Below are positions 1-7,699 of a stretch of 64,000 nt of DNA, one piece after another. Source of the stretch: Leisingera thetidis (GTDB lineage: Bacteria; Pseudomonadota; Alphaproteobacteria; Rhodobacterales; Rhodobacteraceae). Positions within the stretch are counted from its first letter, which is position 1. The number at the start of each line of letters is the position of its first letter. The notes below the pieces were generated by a model. The model had not been told where the DNA came from, ran no database searches, and saw only the letters and a list, made by a program, of their open reading frames with translations. Position numbers and translations under genes: made by a program. The DNA is taken from assembly GCF_025857195.1 (NCBI RefSeq), contig NZ_CP109791.1, positions 57,781-121,780 on the forward strand, written 5' to 3'.

Positions 1-254
1 ACCAGGGTGAAGACTCCGGTCAGCAGATCGAACCCCAGCAGGCTGAGCATGCAGAAACCGACCGGAAACAGCAGCGCGCCAATCAGCGGGTTGCCGGTGT
101 TGACGGTGACGGTCACGGCAAACCCGGCGGCCAGGGCCAGGATCGCCCCTGCCATATAGGCCCGGATCAACGTGTCCTTGGTGGACAGGCCCACTTTGGA
201 GGCTCCGGCTTCGACCATGGCCTCGGCGAGTTCATGCGGTTTGAGATATGACAT
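1..254 (-). CDS. Formate/nitrite transporter family protein, N-terminal part
   Basis: The gene is cut by the left window edge; only the first 84 codons are present, starting MSYLKPHELAEAMVEAGA. The N-terminal amphipathic stretch, then a first membrane helix rich in Ala and Gly followed by the NTGNPLIGALLFPVG segment, are typical of the pentameric FNT channels (FocA/NirC) that move formate, nitrite or related small anions across the inner membrane. The start is the ATG at 254. The gene follows the RND exporter gene by 10 bp on the same strand, so it may be co-transcribed with it. The substrate cannot be told from this fragment. The rest of the protein is outside the window. Confidence 0.8.
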   Translation of the reverse strand, partial: MSYLKPHELAEAMVEAGASKVGLSTKDTLIRAYMAGAILALAAGFAVTVTVNTGNPLIGALLFPVGFCMLSLLGFDLLTGVFTL

Positions 255-264
255 CGGCGGTCCC

Positions 265-2655
265 TCAGCTTTGCGACGGGCGCACTGGATCAGGCATTTC
301 CAGCACCGGGCGGTAACCGTCCGGATCGGCGCTTGGCACCGGGTCCTTGGCGGTTCTGAGAGCGCTGCCGCGCGACAGCAGGATCAGCAGCGCAGGGGTG
401 ACGGTGAATTCAACCAGCAGACCCAGAAAGATCGTCGCCGTGGTGACAAAGCCGAATGTGGCAAGGCTTTGCACGGAACCGGTTGTGTAGACAATGAAGG
501 CCACCACCAGGATCAGGGTCTGGATGCCCATCGCCTTGCCTGCGCTTTGGAAGGTGCGGTGCAGGGCGGTGTCCAGATCCGCGCCCTGTCTGCGGCGGTC
601 CAGGAAGTTGCGGGCAAAGTGGATCGTGTCATCATCCAGCATGCCCAGGGCAATCGCGCCGATCAGGATGGTGAAGGGATCCAGGATGATCCCCATGTGC
701 CCCATGAAGCCCAGGACCAGCAGCACGCAGCAGACGTTGATTGCCGCCATCGTCAGGCCGATCACCACGGAGCGGGCGATCAGCATCATCACCAGCGCCA
801 CAACTGCGGTTGCCATCAGGAAGGAGGAAATCTGCGTTTCCGTCAGGAAGGTGCTGATTTCGAGCCACATCGGAACCACGCCTGTGACCACGACGGCGGC
901 ATCCGGATAACCCGCTTCGGCCATCATGGCTGCGGCCTCGGCCTTGATCGTTTTGACCAGCGGCGTATAGGCGCTGTAGGCGCGCGAGGGCACCAGGAAG
1001 GTCAGCCGGGCTTCGTCGAAGCCGCTATTGGCCACCCGCTCCATCTCGTCGTGGCCGGAACTTTCGAACAGCAGGATCAGCTGGGCAATGGCATTCCGGT
1101 CGTCCGGAATGGCGTAGCTGCCCAGGGTCTGTTCCGAAAGCTCCTTGACCACATCTGCCAGAGTGTAGGACTTGACCGGCACATCCTGGTCCACGGCAGC
1201 CAGTGCCTTTCGGGTGATGGCATCAACAGCGCGCAGCGCGGCAGGCTCTTTCAGGGCGTCCGTCCTGCCGAGCGAGATCAGCACCTCGATGGAGTTGGAA
1301 ACCGGAATGGCCGTGTTGGCGGCTTGATGCGCCTGGAACAGATCCGAGTCCTTCTTGAAGGTGCCCAGGTAGTAATAGTCCGTTTCCAGCTTGCTGACGC
1401 CCGCGATGGCGAAGGCCACCAGCACGGCAAACACCGCGAGGATCAGGCGAGGCGCGCCGATGGCGAAGCTGGCCATCGCGGCAAGCGCCGGGCTGTGCGC
1501 CGCGCGGCTGGTCTCCTGCCGGATGCGGTGGCCCCAGAGACTGGCCAGCAGCGGGAACAGGATCAGTGTGAAAATGCAGGCGGTCATCAGGCCGATCCCC
1601 AGGGTCAGGCCAACGTCGCGCACGGGCAGCACGCGCGAGCCGGAGAAGGCAAAGAGCGCACCGGCGGTGGTGATGTTCGCCAGCAGCGCGGGGCCGCCGG
1701 CCTCTTCCATGGTGTTGAGGATGGCCTTGTGCACCGCCTCGCCCCGGCGCCGGGCGCTGGTGAAATCCGACAGCAGATAAGCAGCGGTGCCCAGCCCGAC
1801 CGAAATCAGGAAGGAGGGGACAATCGGCGTCAGCAGGCCGGCGTCAGCGCCCCAAAGCCCCATCGCGCCAAGGGCGCAGGCGATCGACAGGCAGGCGACC
1901 AGCGGCGGCAGCGCCAGGGCCAGCCGGTGGCGGAAGGCGACGAAGAAGCCCGCCATCACCAGAGTAAAGGTAATGCTGCCGAATATGCCGCTTTCCATGC
2001 CGACGATGCGCTGCACGTCGGCGTCGAGGATGGGCGCGCCAATGGCGATGCCGTTCCACGCCGCATAGTCCGGCTGCGCAAGAATGGCGCGCACCGCCTG
2101 GGTGAAGCCCTCCTTGTCGGCGTTCGAGAAAGAGCTGACGGTTTCCACCAGCACACCGAATTGGGTGCCGCGGTCGTTCACGAACAATCCGCGGTAATAG
2201 GGGTGGGCGGGCGCCTTTTCCAGCCGTTCGGCGACTTCGGCCTGCGACAGGCCGGAGTGCAGGTAGTCGCCGACGTCGAGAATATCATCCCCGCCCGAGA
2301 TCGAGCGGACGTTGTGCAGCGCCGTCACCCGGTCGACACCGTCAATGCCTTCCAGCCTGGCTGCAAATCCCTCAAGCTCTTTGACAAAGGCCGCATTGGC
2401 CTGCGGCGGGGTCAGCACGATGAAGGAGAACTCGTCGGACTGGTACTTCTCCTTGAAGGCGTACCAGTCTTCGATGACCTCCGCCCCCTCCAGAAAGAAG
2501 CTTTCCGGAGAGGTGTCGAAGCCGAGGCGGGCCAGGCCGCTCATCAGGGTGGCGGACACCGCCAGCATAAAGACGATGGCCAATATGCGCTGCGCCAGAA
2601 CGAAGGATGCGAAGCGGCGCATGAACCTGGCGAGAAGGGGTTTTGAATGTGTCAT
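265..2655 (-). CDS. RND-superfamily (MMPL-type) exporter
   Basis: This 796-residue inner-membrane protein has the layout of MMPL/RND exporters of the hopanoid-transporter (HpnN-like) type. There is a first membrane helix at about residues 22-42, a long periplasmic loop beginning FDTSPESFF, a block of hydrophobic helices around 225-390, a second periplasmic domain, and a second helix block around 610-780. The DDDTIHFARNF segment near 680 is the conserved charged helix motif of the family. It lies 5 bp downstream of the three-domain fusion gene in a leftward operon with a LolA-like protein and pabAB. Such exporters commonly sit beside LolA-like proteins and move lipidic or aryl-lipid products to the outer membrane. 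Export of the locus product is therefore my inference; the substrate is unknown. Confidence 0.85.
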   Translation of the reverse strand: MTHSKPLLARFMRRFASFVLAQRILAIVFMLAVSATLMSGLARLGFDTSPESFFLEGAEVIEDWYAFKEKYQSDEFSFIVLTPPQANAAFVKELEGFAARLEGIDGVDRVTALHNVRSISGGDDILDVGDYLHSGLSQAEVAERLEKAPAHPYYRGLFVNDRGTQFGVLVETVSSFSNADKEGFTQAVRAILAQPDYAAWNGIAIGAPILDADVQRIVGMESGIFGSITFTLVMAGFFVAFRHRLALALPPLVACLSIACALGAMGLWGADAGLLTPIVPSFLISVGLGTAAYLLSDFTSARRRGEAVHKAILNTMEEAGGPALLANITTAGALFAFSGSRVLPVRDVGLTLGIGLMTACIFTLILFPLLASLWGHRIRQETSRAAHSPALAAMASFAIGAPRLILAVFAVLVAFAIAGVSKLETDYYYLGTFKKDSDLFQAHQAANTAIPVSNSIEVLISLGRTDALKEPAALRAVDAITRKALAAVDQDVPVKSYTLADVVKELSEQTLGSYAIPDDRNAIAQLILLFESSGHDEMERVANSGFDEARLTFLVPSRAYSAYTPLVKTIKAEAAAMMAEAGYPDAAVVVTGVVPMWLEISTFLTETQISSFLMATAVVALVMMLIARSVVIGLTMAAINVCCVLLVLGFMGHMGIILDPFTILIGAIALGMLDDDTIHFARNFLDRRRQGADLDTALHRTFQSAGKAMGIQTLILVVAFIVYTTGSVQSLATFGFVTTATIFLGLLVEFTVTPALLILLSRGSALRTAKDPVPSADPDGYRPVLEMPDPVRPSQS

Positions 2656-2660
2656 GGATC

Positions 2661-5600
2661 TTACTGCAGCCTGGTGGTTTCAAGGTTGATTTTGTCCTGG
2701 ACCATGTCCGAGAGGGCGAAGCGCTGCACCTTGCCGTTGCCGGTGCGCGGCAGCGCGTCGAGGAAGAAGATCTTGTGCGGGACCTGGGCCTTGGCGAACG
2801 TCTCGCTGATGACAGCCTTCAGGGCCTGCTCAAGCTCGGGTCCGGCGGTGGCGCCTGCGGCGGGAACCACAAAGGCATAGGGCCGCACCAGGGGTTCCGG
2901 ATGCTCGCGCAGGACCACTGCGCATTCCGCGACCAGGGGGTGCGCGTTGAGGAAGTTCTGGGTTTCCGCTGGTGACACCCAGACGCCGCCGACCTTGGTC
3001 AGATCCGTTGCCCGGCCCAGGTAGTGGAACCGGCCGTCGGCATCCATGCGCATGATGTCATCGGTCCGGTACCAGCCATCCTGAAAGGCCTTGGCGGTTG
3101 CATCAGGATTGCCAAGATACCCTTCGGCCACCGAATTGCCGCGGACCCAGGCCACGCCGGCTTCGCCCGCGCGGGTGACCTGCCCGTGCGCATTGCGGAT
3201 TTCGATGCTGAAGCCCGGAACGATGGCGCCGATGCTTCTGCCGCCGGGCTCGTCCTTGGGGGTGGCAAGGGCAAAGGACATGATTTCGGTGGCACCCAAA
3301 CCGTCCTGAATGCTGATGCCGCTGATCTGTTCCCAGGCGTCATCGACAAAGGGCGAGCGGGCCTCGCCGGCGGCGATGCACCGGCGCAGCGTGGACAGAT
3401 CGCGCGGCGGCTGCTTGACCAGAATGCTGTAGACGGTCGGCACCGAGAACAGCACGGTGGCCTTCTGCTGTTCGATCTGGTCCAGAATGGCTGCGGGATC
3501 GAACCGTCCGTTGCCCAGCAACAGGGCGGCGCCGTGATACAGCGCGGTCATCGACACCGAGAAGCCATAGGAATAGCTGAGCTTGGAGGTCACGATGACG
3601 TTGTCCTTCGGCGACAGCCCGATATTGTGGCGGCCATAATTCTCGGCCATATTGACCAGGTCGAGGACGGAGTGCGGCACCGCCTTGGGCAATCCGGTGG
3701 ACCCCGACGTGAAGATCACAACAGCCTCCGCCCCGGCGCTCGCGGCCGCGGACCGGGGCCCGGTTGCGGGTTGGCTCAGCAGCTGCGCATTGCTTTCAAG
3801 AACGGCCACCGGCAGCAGATCCGCCAGGCCCGCCTCCATGCCGGGGCTGCACAGCGCATGAACCGGCGCCGCGACCTGCATCATGGCGCGCAGGCGGTCC
3901 TGGGGCAGCGAGCTGTCCAGGGTGACCGGCACGGCGCCGATGCGCCACAGCCCTGCAACCGCCGCGATGTGGGCAAAATTGCCCGCCCCCGCCACAAAGA
4001 CCCGCGCACCCCGGCCGATGCCCAGCGTCAGGAAGCGGGCAGCCGACACACCGGCCGCATGGTCGAGATCCTTCCAGGTGAAAATCCCGCCCTCCATCTC
4101 CATGATCGCCGGATCGCTTGCGCCGATCCCTTCGGCACGCTGGCCGATCAGGCGGTGGTAGTAGTCGATGCTGTCTTCACTGGTCAGGGAGCGCGGATCC
4201 GCGGCCGCACTGGCCCGGGACAGAGCGGCATCGCTTCCGGCCGCGGCCGGGCTGCCGTCACCGATCAGGCTGCCCCAGTCGACCCGGCCGATCGGGCGGT
4301 CGAAGGCGCGCAGGTCCGCCAGCTCAAACCCGGTATCGGCGGCGATTTCGCGCAGCATGCTGACTTCGCGGTGCGACGGCGCGGCACCGACCGAGGTGTC
4401 TTCATAGTGCTTGCGCAGCGCCAGCATGACGGTTTCGGCGATGCAGGCAAAGGCAACCCCCTTGGGCATCGGAATGCCGAGGGCCAGCTGCGGGCGGCCG
4501 GGATAAGCAATGACGCCGCCGTCCATGATCAGCACATCATCGCGTTCTTCGCGGCAGCGGTAGCTGATGTTGCCGGGCCGGGACAGATCGCAGACCACGC
4601 TTTGCGGACGCAGATCCTCGGGGGTGATCAGCTTGTCGGTGGAGCTGGTGGCAGAGTAAATGATATCGGCGTTGCGCAGATCGCGGCTGCAATTGTCAGA
4701 GATCACGAAATAGCCGGGGTCGCGCAGCAGCTGTTCCGCCAGTTCCGCCGGGTCCGTCTGCCCGTCCATCAGCTTCAGCGCACGGTCCAGAACGGAGCCG
4801 GGCCGGGCCGGAAGCTCGCCGTCACGGGCCGCTTTCAGCCCCGCGGCCAGCGACCGCTTGAGCCGCAGGAAGGACTTTTCCATCGGCGTCGCCGGGTTCA
4901 CGAACAGATAGAGGCGCCGGGCGCGGGCCGAGATCATCTGCACCATGCCGCTGCCAATTGATCCCGCCGCGCCGATAATCGCCGCGGTGGCATCGCTTTG
5001 GCTGCGGCCCAGCGTGGTGGTGGCCCGGTCCGCGGCCATCAAGGCCGCTTCGATGGTGAAGCCATTGCCGGTAGTCACCGCCTGGCCCAGCGGGTCAATC
5101 CGGGACCCGCCCCGTGTCACGATCGAGGTGTAGCCGCCCAGACCGACAATCCGCGCACCGCGCTTGACAGCCAGGTTGACGCATTTCTGCACCAGCTCGC
5201 AGGCGTCGTCCTGCGGCATCGCCAGAAGCTGCCGGGCGCTGCGGGGCAGCAGGATGAAATCGCCGACCGCGCTTGAGCCGTCCTTGCCCTTGATCCGGGC
5301 GCGGCTCAGCAGGATGGGTTCGTCGAATTCGCCCAGAAGGTTGGTCAGCACATCCCTTTGGCTGCGGGTCACCTGCCGCAGCAGAGGGTCGAGGTTCTGG
5401 AGGTCGTCGGTTTCCAGCTGATGCACGATAAAGCCGAAGCGGCCTTCGTCCGGGCCGATTTCGCCGACCGGATCCGCCCCCAGGAAATCCACCGCGGATT
5501 CCCGTTCGCCGGCCTTGGTGGTGCCGGTGATATGCTTGGTGGCGCGCACCGTGTCCTGCGCGGCCAGCGCATCCAGGCATTCCCCGAGCGCGGCCGCATA

Positions 5601-6848
5601 GGTTTCGCATTCCTCGCCGGTGGTCAGGTAGCTGGGCAGGATCCGCAGCACCCCCTTGCAATTCGCCGCCGGCGTGACCCGGACACCGTTGGACAGCATG
5701 TGCCCTGCGGTCAGCGCCGGATACTGCTGGCTGGAACCGGCAAGGCCAAGGAAGGCGCCCTCCGATCCGGCAACCACATTGGATTGACGGCGGAATTCGA
5801 TGCCATGCAGCAGCCCGCAGCCGCGGGTCTGCGCGATCAGGTCCGGATAGGCGCGCTGCAGCCGCTGGTGAATGCTGTCCAGGGTGCTGCTGCGGGCGCG
5901 GATGCGGCGCAGCAGTTCGCCGTCGTTTTCCAGCAGCACGTCAAGCATGGCATTGGCGGCGGTTGCGGCATAGGCACTGCCGGCAAAACTGGACATCTGT
6001 TGAAAATCCAGCGACTTCGTCACTGCGCGGGGGCCAAGCAGGCACGCGGAGATCGGCATCACACCGCCCCCCAGCGCCTTGCCCAGAACGATGATATCGG
6101 GATTGCCGCCGGTCCATTCGGTTGCAAAGAAATGCCCGGTGCGGCCTGTCCCGGTCATGATTTCATCATGAATCAGCAGCACGCCGTGCTTGTCGCACAG
6201 GGCACGGACCGCTTCGAAATAGGCCTTGGGTGCCAGCTTGACGCCGCCCTCCGATTGCACCGGCTCCAGGATGACAGCCGCCATCGAGTCGCCCTCGGCC
6301 GCCAGGGCGCGGTCCATCGCATCAATATCGCCAAAGGGCACAAACACCGTGCCCGCCAGCTCGGCGAATTCATTGACCGGCGAGGTGTGCGTGACCGAGA
6401 GACCGCCAATGGATTTGCCGTGGGTGCCATTGACCGCAGCGACAAAGCGCAGCCGCCCGGTGGCGAGGCGGGCGGAATTCAGCGCGATCTCGATGGCTTC
6501 GGTGCCGGTGGTGGCAAAATTCACGCGCTCGGTGATGACCGGCGACAGGGAAATCAGACGCCGGGCAAGCACTTCGGCGGCCTCTGAAAAATACGGCTGG
6601 ACCAGATTGGTGAGCGGCAGTTTCAGGGTTTCCGAAACCGTTTCCGCAACCGGATTCGGACCATGGCCCAGCGGCAGGCAGCCGTGGCCGGGCACAAAGT
6701 CCAGCACAAGCCTGCCGCCGCCGCAATGCAGCTGGTTTCCGCTGGCACCGTTTACCTGGGTGTACAGGCCGCAGGTTCTGAGCTTGCGGTCAAGCAGCGG
6801 GTTGATGGGGTTCGGCTCGCTGGGATGTCCGAAATTTTCCAGAGGCAT
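2661..6848 (-). CDS. Trifunctional fusion: aminotransferase, acyl-thioester reductase, aryl/acyl ligase
   Basis: This 1395-residue protein fuses three enzymes. Residues 1-430 are a class III PLP aminotransferase, with the cofactor aspartate at D228 (LLIHDE) and Schiff-base lysine at K257 (VLGKALGGG). Residues about 465-815 resemble cyanobacterial long-chain acyl-ACP reductase (AAR). They carry the GLGGYTSI and TTGN blocks, a Rossmann GAAGSIGSG at 626-634, and a cysteine at C802 (AFACIAETVM) that aligns with the AAR catalytic cysteine. Residues about 890-1385 are an adenylate-forming domain closest by eye to benzoate-CoA ligases: TSGSTGLPK at 1047, GATEI at 1185, GVWVSPAE at 1288, and C-terminal lysine K1373 in GNGK. 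No carrier-protein domain (GxDS motif) is visible. The logical order is acid activation, reduction to aldehyde, and transamination to a primary amine. Substrate is inferred to be aryl (PABA-like) or fatty acyl. It is co-directional with the exporter and pabAB. Confidence 0.85.
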   Translation of the reverse strand: MPLENFGHPSEPNPINPLLDRKLRTCGLYTQVNGASGNQLHCGGGRLVLDFVPGHGCLPLGHGPNPVAETVSETLKLPLTNLVQPYFSEAAEVLARRLISLSPVITERVNFATTGTEAIEIALNSARLATGRLRFVAAVNGTHGKSIGGLSVTHTSPVNEFAELAGTVFVPFGDIDAMDRALAAEGDSMAAVILEPVQSEGGVKLAPKAYFEAVRALCDKHGVLLIHDEIMTGTGRTGHFFATEWTGGNPDIIVLGKALGGGVMPISACLLGPRAVTKSLDFQQMSSFAGSAYAATAANAMLDVLLENDGELLRRIRARSSTLDSIHQRLQRAYPDLIAQTRGCGLLHGIEFRRQSNVVAGSEGAFLGLAGSSQQYPALTAGHMLSNGVRVTPAANCKGVLRILPSYLTTGEECETYAAALGECLDALAAQDTVRATKHITGTTKAGERESAVDFLGADPVGEIGPDEGRFGFIVHQLETDDLQNLDPLLRQVTRSQRDVLTNLLGEFDEPILLSRARIKGKDGSSAVGDFILLPRSARQLLAMPQDDACELVQKCVNLAVKRGARIVGLGGYTSIVTRGGSRIDPLGQAVTTGNGFTIEAALMAADRATTTLGRSQSDATAAIIGAAGSIGSGMVQMISARARRLYLFVNPATPMEKSFLRLKRSLAAGLKAARDGELPARPGSVLDRALKLMDGQTDPAELAEQLLRDPGYFVISDNCSRDLRNADIIYSATSSTDKLITPEDLRPQSVVCDLSRPGNISYRCREERDDVLIMDGGVIAYPGRPQLALGIPMPKGVAFACIAETVMLALRKHYEDTSVGAAPSHREVSMLREIAADTGFELADLRAFDRPIGRVDWGSLIGDGSPAAAGSDAALSRASAAADPRSLTSEDSIDYYHRLIGQRAEGIGASDPAIMEMEGGIFTWKDLDHAAGVSAARFLTLGIGRGARVFVAGAGNFAHIAAVAGLWRIGAVPVTLDSSLPQDRLRAMMQVAAPVHALCSPGMEAGLADLLPVAVLESNAQLLSQPATGPRSAAASAGAEAVVIFTSGSTGLPKAVPHSVLDLVNMAENYGRHNIGLSPKDNVIVTSKLSYSYGFSVSMTALYHGAALLLGNGRFDPAAILDQIEQQKATVLFSVPTVYSILVKQPPRDLSTLRRCIAAGEARSPFVDDAWEQISGISIQDGLGATEIMSFALATPKDEPGGRSIGAIVPGFSIEIRNAHGQVTRAGEAGVAWVRGNSVAEGYLGNPDATAKAFQDGWYRTDDIMRMDADGRFHYLGRATDLTKVGGVWVSPAETQNFLNAHPLVAECAVVLREHPEPLVRPYAFVVPAAGATAGPELEQALKAVISETFAKAQVPHKIFFLDALPRTGNGKVQRFALSDMVQDKINLETTRLQ

Positions 6849-6872
6849 ACGCTTAGTTCTCCTGCAAGGGCG

Positions 6873-7673
6873 TCAAAGGCTTTGGGATCTGAAATGACCG
6901 CCGCCGAAATTCGGGCTGAAGTCGATTTTGCTCAGGCTGATCAGGGTTTCCCGGCCCTTGCCGTGCACAATCATGTGGCGCGACCGCAGGATGTGCTTGC
7001 CATCCGGCGCCTGGGCCGCCTTGGACATTTTCTGGGTCTTCAGATGGCGCCCTTTCTGGTCGAAGTAATCGATCTGGAACGGCACCATCGACCCGGCCCT
7101 GGCCTGGGTCACCGCGCGCGAATAGCCGATGCTGCGCCCGTATGAATCGCTGCGCACGGTGCTTTCCAATGTGATGCTGCTGCCGCTGCCGGCGGTGATT
7201 GCATGGGTGAAGTTTTCCAGCCGCATCGCCATCAGGTTGGCATAGCTGAAATCCGTTCCGGCAAAGGCATTGGCCTGTTTGGAGGCGGAAATGCGGCGCA
7301 CTTTGCCAAGGCTGGGAAGCATCAGCCAAAGGTCATTGTCCTTTCTGCTTTGCTCGTGCACCAGCAGCTTGGTGTCGCGCACATCCGCCGGCGCCAGAAA
7401 GACATAGCGGCGGTCGCTGAGGTCCTTGCCGCCCTGCCGGGCCGTGGAGACTTCCAGATCGCGGGTGCGCACCGGGGCGCCGGCCCGGCGCAGCTCGACC
7501 TTGGCCATTGCCGCCATCGCCCCGGTCAGCTCGATATTGTTGACCGCGGTTGCGGCTTCCAGCGCGTCCGGGGCCCCCAGCACCAGGCCGGGCGCCAGCA
7601 TTGCGGTTGCCAGGCTGCCGCCGCCAAGGGCAAGAAAGCCGCGGCGGGGAAGCCGTGAATGAGAAACGGGCAT
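6873..7673 (-). CDS. LolA-like outer-membrane lipoprotein-sorting family protein, secreted
   Basis: The 266-residue product begins with a Tat-like signal (LPRRGFLALGGG then a hydrophobic stretch to VLGAPDA). The mature part has the beta-rich pattern of the LolA-like family that accompanies RND/MMPL exporters, including RRYVFLAPADVRDTKLLVHE, DNDLWLMLPSLGKVRRI and the late FQIDYFDQKGRHLKT strand. I chose the ATG at 7673 because GAAAGGA lies about 8 bp upstream. A GTG at 7703, overlapping the pabAB stop codon as GTGA, is an alternative that adds ten residues. It probably shuttles or binds a hydrophobic product in the periplasm between the RND exporter and the outer membrane. That role is inferred from the pairing, since no ligand can be read from sequence. 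Confidence 0.75.
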   Translation of the reverse strand: MPVSHSRLPRRGFLALGGGSLATAMLAPGLVLGAPDALEAATAVNNIELTGAMAAMAKVELRRAGAPVRTRDLEVSTARQGGKDLSDRRYVFLAPADVRDTKLLVHEQSRKDNDLWLMLPSLGKVRRISASKQANAFAGTDFSYANLMAMRLENFTHAITAGSGSSITLESTVRSDSYGRSIGYSRAVTQARAGSMVPFQIDYFDQKGRHLKTQKMSKAAQAPDGKHILRSRHMIVHGKGRETLISLSKIDFSPNFGGGHFRSQSL

Positions 7674-7699
7674 GAGGGTATCCTTTCCGAAGTCCTGCG

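Noticed and set aside
172..2646. Very long plus-strand reading frame over the RND exporter, and similar frames opposite the fusion gene (3024-4961), pabAB (7775-9883), the kinase (19743-21758) and qhpA (25120-27240)
   Set aside because: Low-complexity Gln/Arg/Gly/His-rich translations with no domain; they mirror the GC-rich codon usage of the true genes on the other strand.
2661..6848. Acyl-carrier domain inside the fusion protein
   Set aside because: Searched residues 815-900 and the domain junctions for a GxDS phosphopantetheine site; none found.
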